From Selaginella moellendorffii (lineage: Eukaryota; Streptophyta; Lycopodiopsida; Selaginellales; Selaginellaceae): 64,000 nt of DNA. This document shows, piece by piece, positions 1 through 11,606 of the stretch. The position numbers were made by a program, and so were the translations under genes. Positions within the stretch are counted from its first letter, which is position 1; every line of letters starts with the position of its first letter. Under the pieces are notes generated by a model. That model was not told the DNA's origin. It worked only from the letters and a program-made list of their open reading frames with translations, and made no database searches. The stretch covers positions 842,909 to 906,908 of the forward strand of contig NW_003314312.1 in assembly GCF_000143415.4 (NCBI RefSeq), written 5' to 3'.

Positions 1-2063
1 ATTTTGATTCCTCAGAGGAGTTTGCTTCCCTGGGAGAGCTGCAGAAGCACACATGCTATAAACCATAATGAGGATAGAAAAACTACGTAGATATCAAACT
101 TGAACACCAATTTTAAGGTTTAATTCTTGCTGAAACTCTAGTCCCTAATAGTAAGTTTTCTCTGAAGCATGATTAGGAAATGATAAAAAAAGTACTTGAA
201 ATCACTCTAAAACTACTTCATTGATAATCACTTCAGATTTTTTGTATCCCGTTATCATTATTTTACAATAATTTAAACATCAGTTTGTATTGGTGATAAG
301 TAAAAATAATAACATTAAACTTTGATTATAAATTGAATTAGTGAAAATTTAAAAGTAGAAAATCATGACTATTGGATTGAGGAAACTATAGCTATATTAT
401 TTACACCTCTCCTACTACAAGTTTTCTAAAGAATAAAAAGTACTTAGAGGTTTTTGGTGTAGTATTGGATATACCTCAAAAATATTCTTAGATATTCTGG
501 TATATTTTACTATTTAACAAATTAGCCTTTAATTTATAAGCCTTTTCAAGTTAGTAAATACCCTTTACCTTTACCCTTTGAGCAAACACCTCCATACATA
601 TTCTAGCAGTTAATGTACAATCTTGTGTATATAAATTATAAGCATGTTTGTACTTTATAAACATTATTAAACATGGATTCAATTTGGTCTAGTGGTCTCT
701 TTGCTTTAAGTTTAGTTCCTTGTCAATAGCTATAAATGGGTGGTTCTATTCAATGGCATTGATGTGAAAGTTATGATTCTAGCTTTGTCCTATTTTCTAG
801 TGTAAAACCAGAAAAAAAAAGCCATGGATCAAACTCCAGATCCAAGATTGATTGATATTGATTGCCAAATGATACTTCTACACTTTAATAAAAAGTATAG
901 TAGTAGCCAATCAATGGAAAGAAAAACTAGTACATATCTAGCATTCTCTACATACCATTCAGCTTTAGAAAGTGGCAAGTTTAGAGTTTCAGGCAAAGAG
1001 CAAAGTGCTTATTAGGAAGTTTGTTTTTCCTTTATTTGATCTAGTATTTATGTATCTTGAGTCTATAAAAAAATATTTTAAATGATTTCAGTTCTAAAGT
1101 ATATTGTTATAATAGGTGCACTGCCTCAAATTGTGAATCAAAATTTGAAGTTAGAATAAAAGGATTATATATTATAGTAAAAATAAGTAAATTATTAAAA
1201 AAGTTAATATGTAATTTAATATTTGCTTATGGAGTCTTTTGCTTCATGTAGAGCCAAAAATGTCAAAACAAATGAAGTTGGATATATTGTGGCTAACACT
1301 TTATCAAAGTTTTTCAAGACTTATGCATATATTCGCCCCAACCATTTTTGACGCTTTTCGATTGGTACAATGTTAGGAAATATCACTTCTTCCACATATA
1401 ATTGCATGTGCTTCAGTTCCATATCATAAAATTTTTAATCAATTAGAAAAAGGTGTGCACTGTTGTTTATGGGTGTTTTCCTCTATACTTGAATTTGTAC
1501 AAATCATCTCTTTAGTTATTTTCTTTAATTATTTACAGATATAAAAAGTATAAATATGATGCTATATACTAATATTATCATAATGAGATTTGATTTTAAA
1601 TTCAAACAATTTCCTATTTTCTCTCTATATAAACTATGTTTATTTAGTATGGCTTAACTTGAAAATATCATAATTTATATTATAATACTAATAATACTAA
1701 TTTTCTTACCATTCAATATAAAAAATAAATCTAAAGTCTATTGTGATTTAGAAGAGCTTATTTTTCCTATTTCTGTAATGTAATATTTCAATATAAACCA
1801 AATTAAAATTAATTTATACTATATTTTATTAATTAAATTTTTAAAATAATAATTTTAAAAATGCCAAAAAAATTTATATATTAGATATATGGTAACTGTA
1901 TTAAAGATTTAAATTTTAAATTATCTTTTATTTTATTATAAATTAGAAGTTATAACATTTAGCTATTTTTATTAATATTTATTTTAATTTTAAATTTTTT
2001 GTGTAAGTTAATAGTGTAGTCAAATATAAATCTAAATTAAAAGTCATATTAGTTTTGTAGTAT

Positions 2064-2077
2064 TTTATATATAAAAG
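2064..2077 (+). promoter_or_regulatory. Candidate TATA box of lectin-like gene A
   Basis: A TATATATAAAAG-type stretch lies about 45 bp before the ATG of the lectin-like ORF. The sequence just upstream of the ATG is similar in both duplicate copies, including a shared tgtagtcaaat block, so the promoter was duplicated with the gene. The surroundings are so AT-rich that a chance TATA cannot be excluded. Confidence 0.4.
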
Positions 2078-2118
2078 GTTTTAAAACTCTTTTTATCACA
2101 CTCTTATTAATTATAGAT

Positions 2119-2985
2119 ATGAAGTATTTTTATATTTTATTCTTTTTTACATTTTGTATTAACATACAGATAATTTTTGCTCCAAAGAAGTTTCCTCCAG
2201 CATTTGGAAGATTAAATATTTTAAATCAGCATGATATTAAAACAATTATTGGAGCTATTTATGGTTTAATATTTACAATTGATCGTGCAAAAAATGATTA
2301 TATTGTTCAAACATTTAGTGAACAAACTGAAGTGATTACATCACAAGGAATTGTTGATTTGATAATTAAAGTTAAGCCAAATTGTGATGGTGATGGTACT
2401 GAAACTATTAAAGGTGAGAATTTAATAGAAGGTTTTAATAGAATTGTGAGTAGTACTGTTACTAGTATTTCTGAAAATCTTTCAGACTTTTTTCAAAAAG
2501 AAACCAATAAATTTTCTATACAGTATAAACTTAGAGAAAGGTCTGAACTTTTATTAGAAAAAAGACATGAAAAATATCATACTTTATTTTTATATTGTCG
2601 TCTTGAAAGTAGCAATTTATATTCTGGTTTTAAAATCTATAGAGATCAATTTTTAAGATCACCAAATAATAAGAATAGTTTGTTATTGGATTCAAGATGT
2701 AACCTTATCTTATATTCAAAAAATTTTAAAATTTGGGAATCTGAAACATCAAGAAATACTTATAAAAATTGCTTTTTATTATTAATGTTAAATGGTAATT
2801 TGGTTTTGTTTTATGATGAAGAAATTATATGGGATACTAAAAGTTTTTGTAAGGAAAGTCATTGTACTTTGATATCAGTGTTCACTATTCAAAATGATTG
2901 TAATTTAGTAATTTATAATGCAAAATATCCTAATACTGTATTATGGTCGTCAAAAACCTCACATCATAAGTTCTGTTATATTTAA
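2119..2985 (+). CDS. Secreted GNA/bulb-type lectin-like protein, copy A
   Basis: Intronless ORF of 288 aa. Residues 1-20 form a hydrophobic signal peptide, so the product should enter the secretory path. Residues about 25-160 form a region I do not recognise. Residues about 170-283 resemble the bulb-type (GNA-like) mannose-binding lectin domain: three related strands, each followed by a Trp-containing segment (IWES, IWDT, LWSS). The third carbohydrate site matches the family consensus QxDxNxVxY exactly (QNDCNLVIY). The first (DSRCNLILY) and second (LNGNLVLF) are degenerate. Codon use is strongly AT-biased, unlike the GC-richer gene island, but like its surroundings. The start is the first ATG of the ORF, directly before the signal peptide. 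A paralogue lies at 19,333. The lectin assignment comes from motifs read by eye; sugar binding is inferred and at most one site looks competent. Confidence 0.75.
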   Translation: MKYFYILFFFTFCINIQIIFAPKKFPPAFGRLNILNQHDIKTIIGAIYGLIFTIDRAKNDYIVQTFSEQTEVITSQGIVDLIIKVKPNCDGDGTETIKGENLIEGFNRIVSSTVTSISENLSDFFQKETNKFSIQYKLRERSELLLEKRHEKYHTLFLYCRLESSNLYSGFKIYRDQFLRSPNNKNSLLLDSRCNLILYSKNFKIWESETSRNTYKNCFLLLMLNGNLVLFYDEEIIWDTKSFCKESHCTLISVFTIQNDCNLVIYNAKYPNTVLWSSKTSHHKFCYI

Positions 2986-3233
2986 TTATTAAAAAGCATT
3001 ATCGTTCTAGGTTTACTTAATAAAATTTAGTAATTTTAGCTAAATAATAATAACCTATCATTTGTGATCTCCTCTAACAATTATTTAAGTAGTGGTGGAG
3101 TTGCTATTATTCTTTTAGATGTATGTAAATGTATATTTTTTTAAAATACCTGTTGCTCCTACTAATAATAATATAAAGTTTCTTAATGTTTTTTAAGGGA
3201 CCCTTTGATAGTTTAATTCCATATACACATCTT

Positions 3234-3514
3234 CTAATCAAGCAAAGTTAGTAGAACCAGCAAAAGGAGCAGCAAGCCTGGACAACAATCCGCTGTTGGC
3301 AGCATCACTGTTGCTGCTGGAAGACAATGATGATCCTTGGTTACTACGCGAGCTCAAATTCTTGGTGGAAACGTTCCTTGGCACGTCGACAGTGAGGCAC
3401 AGATCTACATTCCCACGAAGATCCAAGTTCTCGCCTAAGATGAAATCTCTTTGGAAAGGCACTGGCCCGGAGAGAAGATTGTTGCTGAGATTGAGATGAT
3501 AGATGTTGGAGAGC
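3234..3514 (-). pseudogene. 3' remnant of LRR protein gene (copy A)
   Basis: This is the last roughly 95 codons of the LRR gene that is intact at 20,794-22,335, carried here by the segmental duplication. The final leucine-rich repeat (NIYHLNLSNNLLSGPVPF) and the tail with VDVPRNVSTKNLSS are clear. The copy has lost six bases (LYR in the parent became I) and, close to the end, suffers indels that shift the frame and remove the C-terminal hydrophobic tail. Homology stops at 3,514, so the signal peptide and nearly all repeats are absent. It is not a functional gene. Confidence 0.85.
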
Positions 3515-3686
3515 ATACCGCAGAAAGCTCAAATCCTCACGAGCTCCGGCGATCACACTTGCATCTTGTAGGACGTGGAGGCACAGAAACACCTAGCGCA
3601 GTTTGGTTCTGAGTCGTCCTCGGGTACACGTCTGATGTCATGAGGTGAGACTGACTACGAGAGATGCTTTCTACCAGATTCAAGCA

Positions 3687-4281
3687 CACGAGTTTGTGGC
3701 AAACCGCAAATCATTCGAACTAGATGGCGTCAAGAACTCCTGCAACTGAGCACACGCTCGTCCTCATCGACATCTGTGGCTGCGACATGGAAGAGTCAAA
3801 GGACGAGACTGAGAGCTCTTTCAACGAAGGCGAAGCCCGCATTGCTATTGCTCACGCCCAAAAACTCGTGGAAAGTGGAGTTAAGGCTATTGACATTGGA
3901 ATAGTCACGCCGTATGCGGCCCAGGTATCTATATATTGTTTCATGGTTTACTTGTCTCTAAGTTTCATGCAATGCAGGTGAATGTTCTGAGGCGCATGAG
4001 AAATGAGGAACAGCGTTTACTGGAAGTGGAAATCAGCACTATTGACGGTTTTCAAGGCCGGGAGAAGGAAGCAATGATAATTTCCATGGTTCGCTCCAAC
4101 GATAAAAAAGAGGTGTGGTTTTCTTGTTGAGGTAGCAGTGAGAGTAAAAGCTTTTGCCTTAGGTTTGGTTCTTGAGTGGCAAGCGGAGGATGAACGTTGC
4201 AGTTACGAGAGCAAAAAGACAATGCTGTGTCATATGTGATTCGGACACTGTGGTAAAAGATTTCTCAAGCGGTTTTTGAAT
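3687..4281 (+). pseudogene. SMUBP-2/IGHMBP2-like superfamily 1 helicase fragment
   Basis: This is the C-terminal part of a UPF1-like superfamily 1 helicase of the plant SMUBP-2/IGHMBP2-like type. Visible pieces are LVLIDICGCDMEE, the segment IDIGIVTPYAAQ, motif V-like STIDGFQGREKEA followed by IISMVRSN, and the motif VI region MNVAVTRAKRQCCVICDSDTV. Two introns can be placed: 3,923-3,978, and one from about 4,111 to about 4,163. The start is broken: residues before LVLID continue upstream only in another frame (FVANRKSFELDGVK), so a frameshift lies near 3,728. A glycine expected after EV is Trp here. The N-terminal half with Walker A is absent, and the reading ends at a stop after the DTVVKDF segment. 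The fragment sits between the duplication breakpoint and the copia relic. Confidence 0.75.
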
Positions 4282-4740
4282 TATTTTCAGAATATTGTTA
4301 TGGTCTTTATTATCAGTGACTTAATTGCGGTAAGCTCCTCGTTTCTCTGCTAACGTTTGAGACACATTGCCGCGATCAATCTCATTGTTGCACTTGCGCT
4401 TACGGATCTATTTCAAGCTCTTGATCCTTGACCAGGCCCTTTCTTTTATCTATGATATTTGGATTAAAAGCTTTGAAACATTTTCCCAGCTCTAAGTTTG
4501 GTGTTCCTCAGAAGAAAGAAGCCCTTATTACCACCTGCTTTTTACTGCACCAGTAGATCCACATCACTGCCTGTAAAAGAGCTATCTGGCTGAGACAACT
4601 TTTCACTGACCTGGGTCTCGGTTTTACATAGATTTCTTGCGACAACCAAGGTACTATTGCCTTGAGCAAAAATCACAAGATTTCTTCCAGAACAAAGCAT
4701 ATGGACATGGTGCATCACTTTCTGAACAGCCCTTGGTGTC

Positions 4741-4834
4741 TCCCCCAGTGGGAGTATTGGGAGATCCGGACAGCCACGTACGTCCGGTTTTTTTTCTTGT
4801 GGTTCATTGCAATACAATTCAATAGAATGACAAC
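4741..4834 (-). repeat. Left arm of inverted repeat bracketing the copia relic
   Basis: On the minus strand this stretch begins gttgtcattctattgaattg and continues through accacaagaaaa to acgtggctgtccggatct. It matches the plus strand at 6,990-7,100 with small indels. The two arms are therefore inverted, whereas the LTRs of an intact element should be direct. It sits where the start of the 3' LTR would be expected. Confidence 0.7.
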
Positions 4835-5004
4835 TGCTCCAACTCAAGCAAAAAGCAGTGTCTATATGCTGTTTTTGAGAGTATTGCGGTGCCCATCGAG
4901 ACTGATGGATGCAAAAATGCAATTTGGAATTTTCGTGCTGTCTTCGTTGTCGTTTTGCTCCGGCTATCTGCTCGTCTTCTCTTATTCGAGATCAGATGCC
5001 CCGA

Positions 5005-6923
5005 TTATGAACCAGAGGGCAGCAGCGGGTTTGTGATAGAGGGGAAGGCTGCACGAATGCTCACTCGTTGGAGCATGTCATTAGCAGCCAAATGCCCTGC
5101 TTCGCAGCTTGAACAGGCAACCACACTTTGTTTCTTGCTACTCCAGGACATAGCAGCTTCACGAAGGCTAAAGAAATAGCCCGTGTGTGATCGACGTGAG
5201 TCAATCGCTATATCCCTGTAAGCTGCAAGATTTTGGCGTATAGAAAATGGAAAGTAGCATGTACGTTTCGTTTTACGGCTGAGGAGGATCAAGAAACCTG
5301 CTTACCATGCTTACCACAAAAGCGAGATCTGGCCGCATGCCACAGCCAAATACATCAAACTTCCGATAGCACTTTTTGAATGCTTTTGTCATCAAGCTTT
5401 TTGTACCACTGTCGGAGGCAAGCCATAAATCGCCTTGTGGAGCTTCCACACATAGCTTTCTTTCCCTGGAACTTTGTATCCATCGGACTGCTCCATGCAG
5501 ATGTCTTCATCGAGCTATTCATTCAGGAACGCTGTCTTGACATCCATTTAGAGCACGAGCAGGGTGCGGATTGACCACCGGCGCAAAAGTCTTCGTGTAT
5601 ACTCCAGCTACTTGCGAGTAGCCTTTTACTAGCGTTTGATCTGTTGATAGTGGGAATCCACATGGACTTGTACCAATTTTCGCCCGGCCGGAGCTGCTTT
5701 CACAAAAGAAAAAGTATGAAGGAATTGTACTCTTAGTGGAAAGCTGCAGCACAGCTGCGAGGAACTTCTACGCCAGCCGGCAAAATCTCGATGAGACTCT
5801 GTTGCAAGCATGGTTGGGGGGAGAGAATAACCCCAGGCTGAACCAGTTTCGTGGCGTGTTGCTAGGGTACAACGAGGAGTTACAGGTTGTTCAATCCCCA
5901 CGCCACGCTCACTTGGCATAAGCCTCCTCCGGTTTTTCTTGGGGATGTGGGTGAAGGCCTCACAACCAAAAACAAGCCACCGACCAGTCTTCCTTTAGGC
6001 GTCTTGCTCGCGACGGCCCTGGTGGGATTTGTAAGTAGCATGCGGTCATAACCGCTTCAGCCCAAAACATTACATTATAAGCCTGAAGCATGCTATTTGC
6101 CCCATCAATCAGGCTCCGGTTTTTCCTCTCAGCCATTCCGTTCTGCTGCGAGGAATAGGGGGCAATTTGTTCCCGTTGAATCCCATGTTTCTGGAGGAAC
6201 ATGGAAAATTCGCGAGAAACGTACTCACCACCTCGATCTGAACGAAACCGTTTAAGTTTCTTGTTCGTCTGATTCTCAGCGAGAGCCTTAAAAATCTCAA
6301 GCTTGTTGAGAGCTTGAGATTTGGACGTCAAGCAGTCTTCCTGCTGTAGTCAAAGTGATAAAGTATTTCGAGCCGCCAAAAGAAACATGAGGGGAAGGAC
6401 CCCAAATGTCACTATACACGAGCTCTAATACTTGGGAAGCTGAAAGTGGGATATGATGCTGCTTGCCGAGTTGACAACCTTGGCAAAAAAAGAGGTTTTC
6501 CAAGGTCTCTAAACTTGGAATCCATGTGATCTTTGGAGAGAGCTCGCGTGGCCAAAGCGCTTGTGCCAAAGCTCTAGCTGATCGGTTTTGGAAGCCACGA
6601 ACGTAAGGAAGTGATGTGGTTTGTCAACCACTTCGACTGCTTGTATGTGGCGTCCACATATCACAAGTGTTCAGCATGATTCGTTTTCTTGCAATGCGGG
6701 CAGGGGTCGAATTTCCTGGTCGTGTTGGAAGAACTCCCACTGGAACGTGACGGTTTCTTCTTGCCTGGCCTTGCTGTAATGGGAGGGAGCGAGGTGGGGA
6801 AGGAGGGGGAAGAGGAGGAGGAGGTGGCAGAGAATTTGGAGAATTTGCTGCCATGGGAGGTGCACTAATCCATTCTCCTTGCTCTAATTTGCCTTGTGAT
6901 ACATCTTGTTGCTGCTTGAGCAT
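5005..6923 (-). pseudogene. Broken copia gag-pol gene
   Basis: The coding part of the copia relic. It would have made capsid, integrase, reverse transcriptase and RNase H as one polyprotein. Open pieces are joined only through frameshifts and stops. The YVDD catalytic box of the reverse transcriptase is not seen, so most of that domain is deleted. No functional product is possible. Confidence 0.8.
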
Positions 6924-6989
6924 GCCAACGCATCCTACACTGCTCTCTCCATCTCCTAGTCATCCTGGATCGTACTGCTCTGATACCAT

Positions 6990-7100
6990 GTTGTCATTCC
7001 ATTGAATTGTATTAAAATGAAATTGGATGAACCACAAGAAAAAGAACCATACGTGTCTCCCAACTTGACATGTCAGCCACGTGGCTATTTGGATCTGCCT
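6990..7100 (+). repeat. Right arm of inverted repeat bracketing the copia relic
   Basis: The plus strand begins gttgtcattccattgaattg, directly beside the tRNA-Met primer site, and continues through accacaagaaaaagaacc to ccacgtggctatttggatct. It is the partner of 4,741-4,834 in opposite orientation. By position it is the end of the 5' LTR of the minus-strand copia element. Confidence 0.7.
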
Positions 7101-8520
7101 GTGATCCATGCTGAGTTTACCTTTGTAACTTCATTCTGTTATCTAATATGGTTGTTACAAGAAATGAGTATGGACTTCAGTTCAACCATCCACTACACTT
7201 ATATAGCTAGTTCAAGGTGATGTGGAAAGATAAAAGTTTAATGGGTTAATTTCCTGTATTCTAAACAAGAGAAGAAAAGTTATTGTTAGTGGCTCAATCT
7301 CCCATGCTGAGACTTTTGTGTCCACCAGTGGATTTAAATGTCGTAGGATTTGTCTTGCTTCAGTAAGTTCTCATCAAGTTTGACCAGTATCATCTTATAG
7401 TTAGAACTCATGGTTTCCTAAAGCAATAGTATAAGCCAACTACAAAAATCTCGATGAATTAATTGCAACCTTTTATGCAATTGCCAAATGCTTAAACTAA
7501 CCTTGAAATTATAATTTTAAATTGAAATAAAGTTTTTAATAGCCACAATAATCCATAAAACACCATTGTAGCAAATAATATCTTAAATTTATTCATCGGC
7601 CACCCTCTGAAACCATTATTAACTTGGAATTATAACAAACGGAACATGTCTCTACATTTCCTCTTGAAATTTGCATAACTGACTCACAATTTTCATCTTA
7701 ACACCATATATAAGAGGTTAAACTCATTTTATTTGTCCCCAAGGGAAAAAATGTTCTAAAGCATTGGCTATGTTTGGACTTGTTACACTCATCATCACTC
7801 CACTATTATATATATTTGCCCTTATTGTGTTAATGTCAGTTGTTCTATTTAAATTTGCTAGACTCATCTTTACTTAACAATTCATGTTATTTGCTATCAC
7901 TCTATTGTCATATTCATTTGTCCTCACATCATCATTAGAGTTGAACTCTTGCTCATCCCCTTTACCTTGTTCTTTGAAGAAAAAAAAGTTTAAAGAGTTG
8001 GGATAAAGAAGAAGAAATAAAAAAAATAAAGAAGAAATATTGTAGAAGAAGAAAAAATAAATAAAGAAGCATTAGAAAAAGAACTTTTGGAATTGGAGAA
8101 ATATGGGTTTCACTTTAGGACGTAGGGATTTTTTTTATATGTGCTAATACTATAAATAAGGAAGAAATGTTAGAAACCTAAAGAGGCCATAAAGGCTAAA
8201 AATATAAAAAAAGTTAGGAAAGAGTAGAAAGTAAAGGAAAAAGATCTGATAATAAATTAAGAGAATCAACTTATCACAATGTGAAAGATTTAGATCATCA
8301 TTGTAGCCATTCTATCTCACAACCTCTCCAAAATTAATTCAGACTTCTATTTGTTTTTGCTAGTTTCTACATGTTTGTCTTCACTCCTAGATAACACTTA
8401 GATTGGTGACTTAGTGTATGATTGTATGATTCATCAATATACAGCTTAACATGTCCAATAATTCATGTGAGTTGAAATGTTTATCTCACTCATTTAATAA
8501 CTTCAAGACATTGAAGTTAT

Positions 8521-8610
<90 letters not shown>

Positions 8611-10904
8611 GAGCTTTTATGCCACCGTATTACTATTTCTTTGTAATTTTATTTGCATTCTTCTTATGTGTGGTGATGTGTTTTATAAATGTCCTTTAGT
8701 TCTCACTTATAATAATACTCACAAAGTGTAAAGACTTTTAGCATGCCACTATTACTTCCACTTTCTTCAAATACATACAAAATTTTCAATATTTATGCTC
8801 TTCTAGTGGTAATATTATATGTTTACCCACCTATAGCAAGTGGTCTATATAACTTCTATTGCACCTCTAAGATAATTTTGTGATCCATCAATATTTTACT
8901 AGATTGAAGATAAAATATAATATCAATAAAAAATATATTAAGTAACAAAATAAATTTAATGTCATTTGTAAATAAATACCTGTGAACAGGAAATAGAGTT
9001 TTGTCTTATAATTAATTAAGCATATCACTAAAGTGTTTTGCTAAAATTTAAATCTGTGCTAGCAAACACTATTCAACCTTATTATATTATTTGAGAATGT
9101 TCTTTCTTTTGTCATAAAAATAGAAGTGTTAAATAAAACATTTGAAATAACATTCAACATATAACACATTTATATTTCTTTTCTACTTGGACAACATTAA
9201 ATAATGCTTTGAAACACAATCTCAAATGTAAATATAAGTGTTATATAACACTTTATTTTTTAGTAGATTTTCTTGTTTATAGATGTTATTGCAATGTAAT
9301 ATTTATACAAAATTACTATAGTGATGCTGTTATATCAAGTGCATCCACATAAAGCTCCTCTGTCCACCATTGTTTTTATTATGAAAAATTATACATTAAT
9401 GTCAAAATTTATAAACAACTAAATATCACTATAAAGTTTATTATGATGTTTCTAAGCCTTTTGCCAACAACAAACTTTTTCTAGACTACATCATTATTTT
9501 TTGGTATGATGAATATTTTTTGGTAGCTTTATAAAAATTTAGAGTAATTACACTAAGCTAAATAATCCTCAAAAGTAAGTTGAAAGCCTAGAGATAAGAT
9601 ATTCTATCTTTACCTTTTTTTATTTGGAAAGAAAACCCAAAAATAAAATAGAAACATCTTATATTCTCAAATATCCACTTATCTTTAAGTGAAAAAAATG
9701 TAATATGAAATTTTTTGTTTCATTGCTCATAGATTATTGCTATCAAAAGCGTGATGGCATATAAGTAAGTTTGAAAAGACATTAGATTAATCAATTTGAC
9801 ATTTAGTAAAATCATGAAAGATATTATGTTAACATTAAGTATAAATATTTATAAAAATGTTTTCATAATCTAATGGAATTGTATTATATGTTCTCTTACT
9901 TTGAACAAAGAACTTTACATTCACTTTAGACCTATTTAATTACTCAATCAAGTCAGTTGCACTTTAGAATTGTCAATCCAGTGTGAGTAAGAGGCTTGTA
10001 GCCAGATAAAAATAAAGAGAAATGAAAAACATTTATAAGTGTCTGTGTGAGGAATGACAGAAAGTCCATAAAATAGGAATAATAGAAATAATTTAAAGAA
10101 ACTTATTTTAGAAGTTTATGTAATGAGAGTTATTTTAAGGTTCTTTTCTGGGACTTTAGCATCACAAGTTTTCAATTTAGCTTCATCTTTGGCATTTTTT
10201 CTTTCTTTTAACCCATTTTTCAAAGCAATATTAATTAAAAAATCTTTCTAGAAAATGCACACTATTAAGCTAAATATTTGACACTCTTTATACCTAGAAA
10301 TTGTAAGGCTTAATAATTCTGTCCCACATAACACCTTACTTGAGTGAATTTAATTTTTAACTCACAACTATTAGCCATAAGACAATTATAAGTAAATATA
10401 AACTTAATGTGCAACTAAATGTCTTCTTAATATGCAACTAAATATCCATCTCCCATGTGATGAATCTGAAGTCATTTCTGAAGTCCTTTCTATCTTGCAA
10501 TGAATTTAAAATCCTTTACCTATTTTTAGTATCTCAAAATCAAATGACTTAATGTATTGCTTACATGATCAGGTTATATGGGATTAGGTGAGAACCACTT
10601 TGCAAAAACATGTCTTTGTCCTATTAGGAAGGCCTCAATGGTGAGCACATTGAGCAATAAAAAGATCACATTGTTATGATTGATTGTTCTTGGCTAGTGT
10701 TATCCAAGTAAATGACTAAGGCAACAATAGGATTGAGCTCTTACCAATAGTGAAGATGAATTGAGTCTAAGTTTGCAGCATATGGCTCACTCAATATAGT
10801 TATCAAGCAAGCTAGAAAATTAGTTGTTAACAAATCTAGAAGAGGAATTCAAAGGGCTAGGCTACATATTTCTTACTTAATGATCCTTACTAATAAGTAT
10901 TTTG
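7101..10904. other. AT-rich intergenic DNA without recognisable genes
   Basis: About 3.8 kb of AT-rich sequence separates the copia relic from duplication copy B. I see no ORF of convincing length, no retroelement domain and no RNA gene here. The only structured element is the (AT)n tract near 8,522. It may contain old, fully decayed repeats. Confidence 0.6.
8522..8604. repeat. (AT)n microsatellite
   Basis: A perfect alternating AT run of a little over 80 bases inside the AT-rich spacer. Such tracts can form cruciforms and vary in length between individuals. Confidence 0.95.
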
Positions 10905-11398
10905 AGGAGTTTGCTTCCCTGGAAGAGCTGCAGAAGCATATTCTATTTTCGTTTCAAACCATAACAAGGATAGAAAAATTATATAGACATCTATGGGATG
11001 CAAGTCAAACTTGAACACCAATTTAAATTTAAATTTTTGCTAAAACTCTAGTTCCTAAATCGTTTTCTCGATTAGGAATAATAAAGAAAAGTTTTTGAAA
11101 TCTCTAAAAACTACCTCAATACTTATTATAAATAAACTTTTTAAAGTTTTGATCACTTTTTGTTTTATGTACATGTTATCATTACCTTATAAGAATGAGT
11201 AAAATTTAAAATAATAATTTGTATTGGAGCGTATTCCCTGAACGGGCATATCAGCAAAGCCAGGAGAAATGCCCCCAAGAGCTCAATGGAGGCATTTCTT
11301 GCTACAAGTTTCCTAAGGCAAACAAACGATATTTAGAACACTCATTTTTTAAATTGTGTTATTAAATATATGTAAAAGGTTTTCTTGAATATTCAAGT

Positions 11399-11574
11399 TG
11401 TGAGTGCTTGGAATATGAAAAGGGAATATAGAAAATGTGCATATCAATTAACCCAAAAACCCTAGTTTATAAACAGGAGCAAGTGGTCTATATTGAAACC
11501 AATCCGACGACTACCAAAATCCCACTAGGCTAATATTAATATACGGCATCGTAGCTGTACACTTGGCCTTCACA
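11399..11574 (-). repeat. Element C left (3') LTR
   Basis: A 176-bp LTR with short inverted ends. It is a direct repeat of 16,155-16,330. In element orientation it is the 3' LTR because the coding strand is minus. Confidence 0.9.
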
Positions 11575-11606
11575 TCATCCCCTCCTCTCAAAATAATGAA
11601 AGACCA

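Larger units (their letters stand above)
1..3514. repeat. Segmental duplication, copy A
   Basis: This segment is a diverged direct copy of the DNA from about 10,905 to 21,091. Matching landmarks in the same order are the block at 20-110 (versus 10,915-11,020), the block at 700-800 (versus 16,490-16,580), the block at 900-1,010 (versus 16,605-16,700), the lectin-like ORF at 2,119 (versus 19,333) and the 3' end of the LRR gene at 3,234 (versus 20,794). Similarity stops abruptly after base 3,514, inside the LRR gene. The left end lies outside the window. Bases 1-2,118 are very AT-rich and hold no gene I can support; the short ORF at 824-1,015 is not conserved in copy B. Confidence 0.85.
4542..6990 (-). 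mobile_element. Degenerate Ty1/copia retrotransposon
   Basis: Read on the minus strand, domains occur in copia order (integrase before reverse transcriptase). A gag-like start lies at 6,624-6,923. The GAG-pre-integrase zinc region (FFCQGCQLGKQHH) and start of integrase lie at 6,297-6,569. The integrase core (RSDRGGEY, then PYSSQQNGMAERKNR) lies at 5,960-6,331. A short piece of reverse transcriptase (TFAPVVN) lies at 5,519-5,752 and RNase H (SRRSHTGYFF, SWSSKKQ) at 5,005-5,292. A match to the initiator-tRNA-Met primer site, TGGTATCAGAGC, lies on the minus strand at about 6,978-6,990 and fixes the 5' end. Frames are broken many times and most of the reverse transcriptase is missing. Confidence 0.85.

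Noticed and set aside
824-1015. 63-codon ORF in the left AT-rich region
   Set aside because: The aligned part of copy B (16,590-16,700) does not keep the frame and the product has no recognisable feature.
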